Shown here: piece by piece, positions 59,041-64,000 of the stretch | How positions within the stretch are numbered: the first letter of the stretch is position 1 | How the letters are laid out: the number at the start of each line of letters is the position of its first letter | Source: Prevotella sp. P5-108 | GTDB lineage: Bacteria > Bacteroidota > Bacteroidia > Bacteroidales > Bacteroidaceae | Length of the DNA: 64,000 nt | Reading direction: 5' to 3' | Assembly (NCBI RefSeq): GCF_002251385.1 | Contig: NZ_NPJJ01000057.1 | Coordinates: 1 to 64,000, forward strand | Notes under the pieces: model-generated | What the model saw: only the letters and a program-made list of their open reading frames with translations | What the model was told of the DNA's origin: nothing | Databases searched by the model: none | Program-made: the position numbers and the translations under genes

Positions 59041-60124
59041 ACGACTCAAAGACAGCATCACCTCCGACTACCTGTCGGCTGCCAACAGGCTCAACTCCAG
59101 GCAGGCGCGTCACCGCATCGTGGCCTATGTCGAAAGCTACGACGACGTGTTCTTCTGGCGCACTGTCCTCTCGAGCTTCGAGACCGACAGCTACTACTTC
59201 CAGGTGATGCTCCCCTCGCGCTCCCGCCAGCTCAACCGTGGCAAGAAGGCGGCGCTCATGCGGCTCATGACCGACCGCGTGGGCAGTGATATGATTGCCT
59301 GCGTCGATGCCGACTACGACTATCTTATCCAGAAGGCCACGCCCACCTCGCAGCAGATTATCGACAGCCCATACGTCTTCCACACCTACGCCTATGCCAT
59401 CGAGAACCTGCAGTGCTACGCCCCGTCGCTCCACGATGTCTGCGTGGCTATCACCCTCAACGACCACCACATTTTCGACTTCAACGGCTATCTGCGCAGT
59501 TTCTCCGAGATTATCTATCCGCTCTTCGTGTGGAACGTATGGTTCTATCGCACGCCCCATTACGGCGAGTTCACGATGAGCGACTTCCTCTCGGTCATCG
59601 AGATGGGCAACTTCTCCGCCGTCCATGCCCAGGACATGCTCGCCCGCCTGTCTCACAAGGTGGTCAGACGGCTCGACGCCCTGCGCCGCAACTACCCCGA
59701 GGGCGTCAAGGCTTACCCCAAGGTCGAGGCGAGTCTGCGCTCGTTGGGCGTGACGCCACAGACCACCTATTTATATATACAGGGGCATCATCTCTTCGAC
59801 CGCGTGGTGAGCCCAGCCATGACGCGCATCTGCGCCCAGCTCATCCGCGAGCGCGAGAACGAAATCTCGCGCGACAGCATGCACTCCACCCAGCGCCGCA
59901 ATGAGCTGAGCTGCTACTCGCACAGTGTGGAAGATGTCGAGGCGATGCTCAAGAAGAACATGGGGTATGTGCTCTCCGATGTCTTTGCTCACATCCGTGC
60001 CGATGTGCAGCACTTCCTCGACACCTATCATGCCCCTGCGCCAGCCGAGACTGTTGGGGCTACCGCCGGGCCCACCGCCCTTGCGGCCGACCCTACCCCG
60101 CCAGCCACCGCAGCCGGAGAGTAG
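59033..60124 (+). CDS. DUF4435 protein (TOPRIM-like), partner of the ATPase
   Basis: 363 aa from the ATG at 59033 (an upstream in-frame TTG at 59024 is less likely). The N-terminal half matches DUF4435: Glu34 in YVESYDDVFFW and Asp92/Asp94/Asp96 in CVDADYDYL have the order of the TOPRIM metal ligands (E, then DxD). IENLQCYA and the Asn/His-rich LNDHHIFDFNGYL follow. The C-terminal half is helical (VEDVEAMLKKNMGYVLSDVF) and ends in a Pro/Ala/Thr tail. In PARIS, AriB is a DUF4435 nuclease released by the ATPase AriA. Nuclease activity here is inferred from motifs only. Confidence 0.88.
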   Translation: MGRRLKDSITSDYLSAANRLNSRQARHRIVAYVESYDDVFFWRTVLSSFETDSYYFQVMLPSRSRQLNRGKKAALMRLMTDRVGSDMIACVDADYDYLIQKATPTSQQIIDSPYVFHTYAYAIENLQCYAPSLHDVCVAITLNDHHIFDFNGYLRSFSEIIYPLFVWNVWFYRTPHYGEFTMSDFLSVIEMGNFSAVHAQDMLARLSHKVVRRLDALRRNYPEGVKAYPKVEASLRSLGVTPQTTYLYIQGHHLFDRVVSPAMTRICAQLIRERENEISRDSMHSTQRRNELSCYSHSVEDVEAMLKKNMGYVLSDVFAHIRADVQHFLDTYHAPAPAETVGATAGPTALAADPTPPATAAGE

Positions 60125-60162
60125 CCCACAGCCTCCGTCACCGTCATCCCCGTCCATACAAG

Positions 60163-60210
60163 AAGCGGGAGGAAACACCGTATCTGCTGATACCGTGCTT
60201 CCTCTCGCTT
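60163..60210. terminator. Hairpin between DUF4435 and manA
   Basis: AAGCGGGAGGAAACACCGTATC (in two blocks, 60163-60184) is largely complementary to 60189-60210, with GATACCGTG and TTCCTCTCGCTT; a few mismatches interrupt a stem of about 20 bp. TTTCTGTT follows. It serves convergent genes ending at 60124 and 60266. Confidence 0.7.
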
Positions 60211-60265
60211 TCTGTTATTGCCTTGCGGCGGGGAGTACATGCCCTATCGGCCATGCGATGAGGGT

Positions 60266-61228
60266 TTATACGTAAGTCTCGAGCATCTTGATAGTGCCCT
60301 CGACCTTGAGCGTGTCAGTGGTGGCAGGCACGAGGATAGACTCGCCGGCGCTGATGGTCACTGTGTTGCCCTCGTTGTCGGTGATGGTGCCTTCGCCCTT
60401 CAGACCGATGAGGATTACAAAGCTGTCGAGCTCGCTGTAGTCGAGCGTCATGGGCTCGTCGAGGTCATAGACGGCTGTGGTGAAGTAAGGACATTCCACC
60501 AGGGTCACGCCCTCGTTCTTCTTGTGCTCATAGTGGGTGCGGTAGTCGTCCTCCACGGTGTAGTTGATGCACTCGGCAGCCTCCTTGGTGTGGAGCTGGC
60601 GGTAGTTGCCGTCCTTGTCCTTGCGCTTGAAGTCGTAGATGCGATAGGTGACATCGCTGGTCTGCTGGATTTCGGCGAGGAAGCAGCCTGTGCCGATGGC
60701 GTGGATGCGGCCTGCGGGTAGGAAGAAGCAGTCGTCTTCCTTGACCTCATACTGGGCGAGGGCGTCGGTGATGGTGTCGTCCTCGACCATAGCCTTGTAC
60801 TGCTCGGGGGTAATCTGCATCTTCAGACCGCTGTAGAGCTTGGCGTCCTTGTCAGAGTCCATGATGTACCACATCTCGGTCTTGCCGCGCTCCTTGCCCT
60901 GACGCTTGGCTATCTCGTCGGTGGGATGCACCTGGATAGAGAGGTCCTGACGGGCATCGATAAACTTGATGAGCAGGGGGAACTCGTCGCCGAAGCGCTC
61001 ATAGTTGGCCTTGCCCACGAGCTTGTCCTTCTGCTCGATTACCAGTTCGTTGAGCTTCTTGCCGGCATACTCACCGTCGGCTACCACTGTCTCGTTGCCG
61101 GGCACTCCAGAGATTTCCCAGCTTTCGCCTACGTTCTCGAGATGGTCATCGAGATGCTTGAAGGGGATGATTTTGTCGCCACCCCAGATGGTCTGCTTCA
61201 ACAGAGCCTTAAACTTTAATGGTTTCAT
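60266..61228 (-). CDS. manA: Mannose-6-phosphate isomerase, class I
   Basis: 320 aa. It begins MKPLKFKALLKQTIWGGDKI, as do the short type-I phosphomannose isomerases of Bacteroidetes and Firmicutes. LLIKFIDARQDLSIQVHPTD contains the zinc-binding Gln/His residues, and LPAGRIHAIGTGCFLAEIQQ the second metal region. It interconverts mannose-6-phosphate and fructose-6-phosphate for GDP-sugar synthesis or mannose use. It lies 39 nt after trkH, so it is probably the last gene of the trkA-trkH-manA transcript, although the functional link is unclear. Confidence 0.94.
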   Translation of the reverse strand: MKPLKFKALLKQTIWGGDKIIPFKHLDDHLENVGESWEISGVPGNETVVADGEYAGKKLNELVIEQKDKLVGKANYERFGDEFPLLIKFIDARQDLSIQVHPTDEIAKRQGKERGKTEMWYIMDSDKDAKLYSGLKMQITPEQYKAMVEDDTITDALAQYEVKEDDCFFLPAGRIHAIGTGCFLAEIQQTSDVTYRIYDFKRKDKDGNYRQLHTKEAAECINYTVEDDYRTHYEHKKNEGVTLVECPYFTTAVYDLDEPMTLDYSELDSFVILIGLKGEGTITDNEGNTVTISAGESILVPATTDTLKVEGTIKMLETYV

Positions 61229-61267
61229 ACGCTTTATTGTTTGTTGTTTTATACTGTTTGTCGTTTT

Positions 61268-62725
61268 CTAATTGTCTTTCCAGAATGTGGGGGTGAAGAT
61301 GACCAGCACGGTGAATATCTCCAGACGCCCTACGAGCATCATGAACGAGCAGGTCCATTTGGCAAGGTCGGGCAGCTGGCTCCACGACATCGTGGGACCT
61401 ATCTCCAGACCCAGCGAGGGACCCACGTTGCCCAGACTGCTCAGACAGATGGTGATGGCATTGGTGTGGTCTATGCCGCAGGCTATCATGATAAACGCCA
61501 CCACCAGCAGCATGATGACATAGGTGGCGAGGAATGCCAGCAGCGTCACCCTCTTCTGGATGGGCACATTGACGCCGTCGACCCTCAGCGGCAGCACGGC
61601 ATTGGGGTGGAGTATCTGCCGCAACTCGTTGCGTATCACCTTGAGCACCATCATACTGCGTATGCTCTTGAAGGCACCGCTGGTAGAGCCCGAGCAGGCT
61701 CCCACAAACATACATACCGCCAGCACCACCCAGGTGACATGGGGCCACAGCGCGGCGTTGTCGTTGAACAGGCCCGTGGTGGTCAGGAAGTTGACTACCT
61801 GGAAGGCGCCGCAACGGAAGGCGTGCTCGGCGTCATAGCCGCGGTACGCCATGAGCTGGAACATGACGAATGCCGTACAGGCTGCCGTCATGAAGAGATA
61901 GAACTTGAACTCGTCGCTCTTGAAGAGCATCCCTATGCGGCGGCGTGCCACGGTGAAGTAAAGCAGGGTGAAGTTGATGCCCGCGAGGAAGCAGAATGTG
62001 GTGCAGGTATATTCCAGTGCGGGCGAGTGGAAGTTCTCCATGCTGTCGTTGTATATGGAGAAACCGCCGGTGGCTGTCGAGGTCATGGCATAGTTGATGC
62101 TCTCCCACGGCGACATGCCGAATATCCAGTAGCAGCCTGCACAGGCTGCCGTCAGGCATACATATACCATCCATATATACTTGGCTCCCATCGACAGACG
62201 GGGATGCAGCTTGGTCTGGATGGGGCCCGTAATCTCGGCAGAGAACACCTTGACATAGCCGCCGTCGAGCGAGGGCAGCAGGGCGACCGTGAAGAAGACG
62301 ATACCCAGACCTCCTATCCACTGGGTGAACGAGCGCCAGAAGAGGAGACCATGGGGCAGCGCCTCGACATCGTCTATCACGGTGGCGCCGGTAGTGGTAA
62401 ATCCCGACATGTTCTCAAAGAACGCGTCGGTGAAGTTGTTGACATATCCGCTCAGCATGAACGGCAGCGAGCCAAAGAGGCTGAAGACCACCCACGACAG
62501 CGTGACGACCATGTAGGCATCCTTGCGCGAGAGGCGGTTGCCCGCCTTGAGTCCGAAATACCTGAAGACGATGGCGGCAAGGAGTATCAGCCCCACCGAG
62601 GTGACAAACGCCGGCGTGTCGCCCTCGCCGCTATAGACAGAGATGCCCAGGCTCAGCGACATGAGGGCTGCCTCGAAGAAGAGGAGCGCTCCCATAATCT
62701 TGCTTATCATGTTCCAGTTGATCAT
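61268..62725 (-). CDS. trkH: Trk-type potassium uptake channel subunit TrkH
   Basis: 485 aa with about twelve hydrophobic segments in four membrane-pore-membrane repeats. Selectivity-filter regions are recognisable in FENMSGFTTTGATVIDDVEA, AMTSTATGGFSIYNDSME, FLTTTGLFNDNAAL and LSSLGNVGPSLGLEIGPTMS (ring glycines in each). It carries K+ across the inner membrane, gated by the NAD/ATP-binding TrkA encoded immediately upstream (15 nt). Confidence 0.95.
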   Translation of the reverse strand: MINWNMISKIMGALLFFEAALMSLSLGISVYSGEGDTPAFVTSVGLILLAAIVFRYFGLKAGNRLSRKDAYMVVTLSWVVFSLFGSLPFMLSGYVNNFTDAFFENMSGFTTTGATVIDDVEALPHGLLFWRSFTQWIGGLGIVFFTVALLPSLDGGYVKVFSAEITGPIQTKLHPRLSMGAKYIWMVYVCLTAACAGCYWIFGMSPWESINYAMTSTATGGFSIYNDSMENFHSPALEYTCTTFCFLAGINFTLLYFTVARRRIGMLFKSDEFKFYLFMTAACTAFVMFQLMAYRGYDAEHAFRCGAFQVVNFLTTTGLFNDNAALWPHVTWVVLAVCMFVGACSGSTSGAFKSIRSMMVLKVIRNELRQILHPNAVLPLRVDGVNVPIQKRVTLLAFLATYVIMLLVVAFIMIACGIDHTNAITICLSSLGNVGPSLGLEIGPTMSWSQLPDLAKWTCSFMMLVGRLEIFTVLVIFTPTFWKDN

Positions 62726-62740
62726 AACGGCTGCACTCTA

Positions 62741-64000
62741 TCAGATGAAGAACTTCTCTATCTTTTTCATATTGATATTGTGGCAGAACACCATCACCGT
62801 GTCGCCCGCCATAATCTGGGTGTTACCCGACACCAGCATACCTACGCCGTTTCTTACCAGTCCGCCGATGGTCATGCCCTGTGGCAGTCCCAGTTCGTAT
62901 ACGGGTTTCTGGGTAATCTTGGAGTCCTCCTTGGGGATAAACTCGGCGATATCGGCATTGGCCGACATGAGGAAGGTGACATTGAGCACATCGGCATCGA
63001 GCAGCATCTGGTAGATGCGGCTGGCGGCGATAGCCTTCTTGTTGATGATGGTACCTATATCCAGGCTCTCTGCCATGCTTACATAGTCGAGGTTCTCGAC
63101 CATGGCCACGGTCTTTCTCACGCCCATTCGCTTGGCGGTGAGGCAGGCCAGGATGTTGGTCTCTGTGTTGCCCGTGAGCGCCACAAAGGCTTGGGTATTG
63201 TTGATGCTCTCTTCGGTGAGCAGCGACAGGTCACGGCCGTCGCCGTTGATGACGAGCGCCTTATGGCTGTCGAGCATGTCGTTGAGCTGTTCGCAGCGCT
63301 CCAGACTGCTCTCGATGATTTTGACATCCATGTATTCGGGCATGCCCTTGACGGCGTTGACGGCTGTATTGCCACCGCCCATAATCATCACGTTCTTGAC
63401 ATCGGCATACTGCTCCTTGCCCACAATCTTGCGGATGTAGGGGATAAACTGGCGCGTGGTCATGAAGTAGGCCAGGTCGTAGAGCTGCAGCACGTCGTTA
63501 CCGCCAGGGATGATGGTATCGAGGCCACGCTTCACCGCCACCACGTGGTAAGGGTCCTGCGCACCGCAGAGCTCGCGGAGCGGACGGTTGAGTATCTCGC
63601 ATCCCTCGCGCAGCTTGATGCCCAGCAGGATGAGGGCTCCGTTGTGCACATCCCAACGCTGGCGCACCCACGACATCTTGAGACCGTTGTTGATGTCACG
63701 GGCAGCGAGCACCTCGGGGTAGATGAGTTCGTCGACGCCCAGTCTGACGAAGAGTTCGCGCTTGTCGTCTTCGATATATTCGGCGCGGTCTATGCGCGCC
63801 ACGGTCTTGTGGGCACCGAGTGCCTTGGCCAGGATACAGCAGTTGAGGTTGAGACTCTGGTCAGGGGTTACGGCGATGAAGAGGTCGGTGTGGCCCACGC
63901 CGGCATCGGTGAGGGCCTGTATGCTGTCGGGGTCGGCCACCATCGTCAGCAGGTCGTAGTCGCTGCCGATACGTGCCAACCGGTCGGGGTCGGGGTCTAT
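62741..64000 (-). CDS. trkA: Trk potassium transporter gating subunit TrkA (5' part missing)
   Basis: The frame is open to the right edge (codons at 63980-64000 read I-D-P-D-P-D-R), so at least 419 C-terminal residues are in the window and the start lies beyond 64000. It contains the first RCK N-domain tail (DYDLLTMVADPDSIQALTDA), the first C-domain, a complete second Rossmann RCK domain (NVMIMGGGNTAVNAVKGM) and the second C-domain. TrkA binds nucleotide and gates TrkH. The first TTG in the window (63979) is not the real start. Confidence 0.95.
   Translation of the reverse strand: MDPDPDRLARIGSDYDLLTMVADPDSIQALTDAGVGHTDLFIAVTPDQSLNLNCCILAKALGAHKTVARIDRAEYIEDDKRELFVRLGVDELIYPEVLAARDINNGLKMSWVRQRWDVHNGALILLGIKLREGCEILNRPLRELCGAQDPYHVVAVKRGLDTIIPGGNDVLQLYDLAYFMTTRQFIPYIRKIVGKEQYADVKNVMIMGGGNTAVNAVKGMPEYMDVKIIESSLERCEQLNDMLDSHKALVINGDGRDLSLLTEESINNTQAFVALTGNTETNILACLTAKRMGVRKTVAMVENLDYVSMAESLDIGTIINKKAIAASRIYQMLLDADVLNVTFLMSANADIAEFIPKEDSKITQKPVYELGLPQGMTIGGLVRNGVGMLVSGNTQIMAGDTVMVFCHNINMKKIEKFFI

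Noticed and set aside
58216..60124. Calling the pair a true PARIS system
   Set aside because: The ATPase is far shorter than AriA and there is no defence island around it; only kinship with PARIS/OLD is supported.
1..64000. tRNA genes, insertion sequences, prophage genes
   Set aside because: All gaps over 200 bp were read on both strands; no tRNA-like acceptor/T-arm pattern, transposase, integrase or phage structural gene was recognised.

Overview
The window looks like chromosome from a Bacteroidales bacterium, most likely Prevotella/Segatella-like. The reasons are: promoters with the Bacteroidetes -7 box TAnnTTTG at more than 20 places, usually as TACCTTTGCA or TACTTTTGCACC; no Shine-Dalgarno sequences; Mfa/fimbrillin-type and BACON surface lipoproteins; a short primary-type sigma factor; a bacterial caspase with DUF4384; and GH106 and GH115-like glycosidase families. 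The species call is inference. No tRNA, CRISPR array, insertion sequence or prophage was recognised.

Layout. 1-130: leftward promoter and leader that resemble the start of an rRNA operon lying off the window. 348-5891: leftward five-gene set of exported proteins (small helical protein, DUF4384 protein, unknown protein, Sel1-caspase, transglutaminase-like protein). 6567-7673: Mrp/ApbC Fe-S carrier. 7760-13588: leftward export operon (coiled-coil membrane protein, TolC, HlyD, two ABC-2 permeases, no ATPase). 13589-14626: non-coding island with three different tandem arrays, then a membrane-bound AraC-type regulator, a subtilase and xseA-xseB. 18736-21961: ilvE, threonine aldolase, trmB. 22101-23939: GH115-like protein lacking much of the catalytic domain, separated from a MATE exporter by four 84-bp repeats. 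24467-31811: rightward run of MATE, cytidylate-kinase-like, YfcE-like phosphoesterase, rmlB, purT, and FdtA-acetyltransferase-FdtB genes for a dTDP-3-amino-3,6-dideoxyhexose. 31781-33058: two deoxynucleoside kinases. 33268-36911: DUF3332 lipoprotein, Lrp regulator, ExbB/ExbD energy-transducing operon. 37931-39307: second MATE exporter. 39407-48079: two units of small peptide plus fimbrillin/BACON lipoprotein, then a fimbrillin-phosphoesterase fusion and a free secreted paralogue of its phosphoesterase half. 48080-49230: non-coding, with a candidate small RNA and a second copy of the 22-bp palindromic array. 49231-64000: RpoD-like sigma factor, FKBP lipoprotein, glycyl-tRNA synthetase, GH106 glycosidase, C1 aminopeptidase, EamA exporter, an AAA ATPase-DUF4435 pair that recalls the PARIS/OLD defence families, and manA-trkH-trkA (trkA runs off the right edge).

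The best candidates for undescribed biology are: (i) the small-peptide/surface-lipoprotein units at 39.4-43.9 kb with the adjoining phosphoesterase fusion; (ii) a dispersed element made of exactly four 22-bp palindromic units, seen at 14.0 and 48.9 kb; (iii) the direct-repeat array in front of the AraC-type regulator; (iv) the candidate small RNA at 48.3-48.6 kb; and (v) the compact ATPase-DUF4435 pair. All functional statements come from reading the sequence and from recall of protein families; no search was run.
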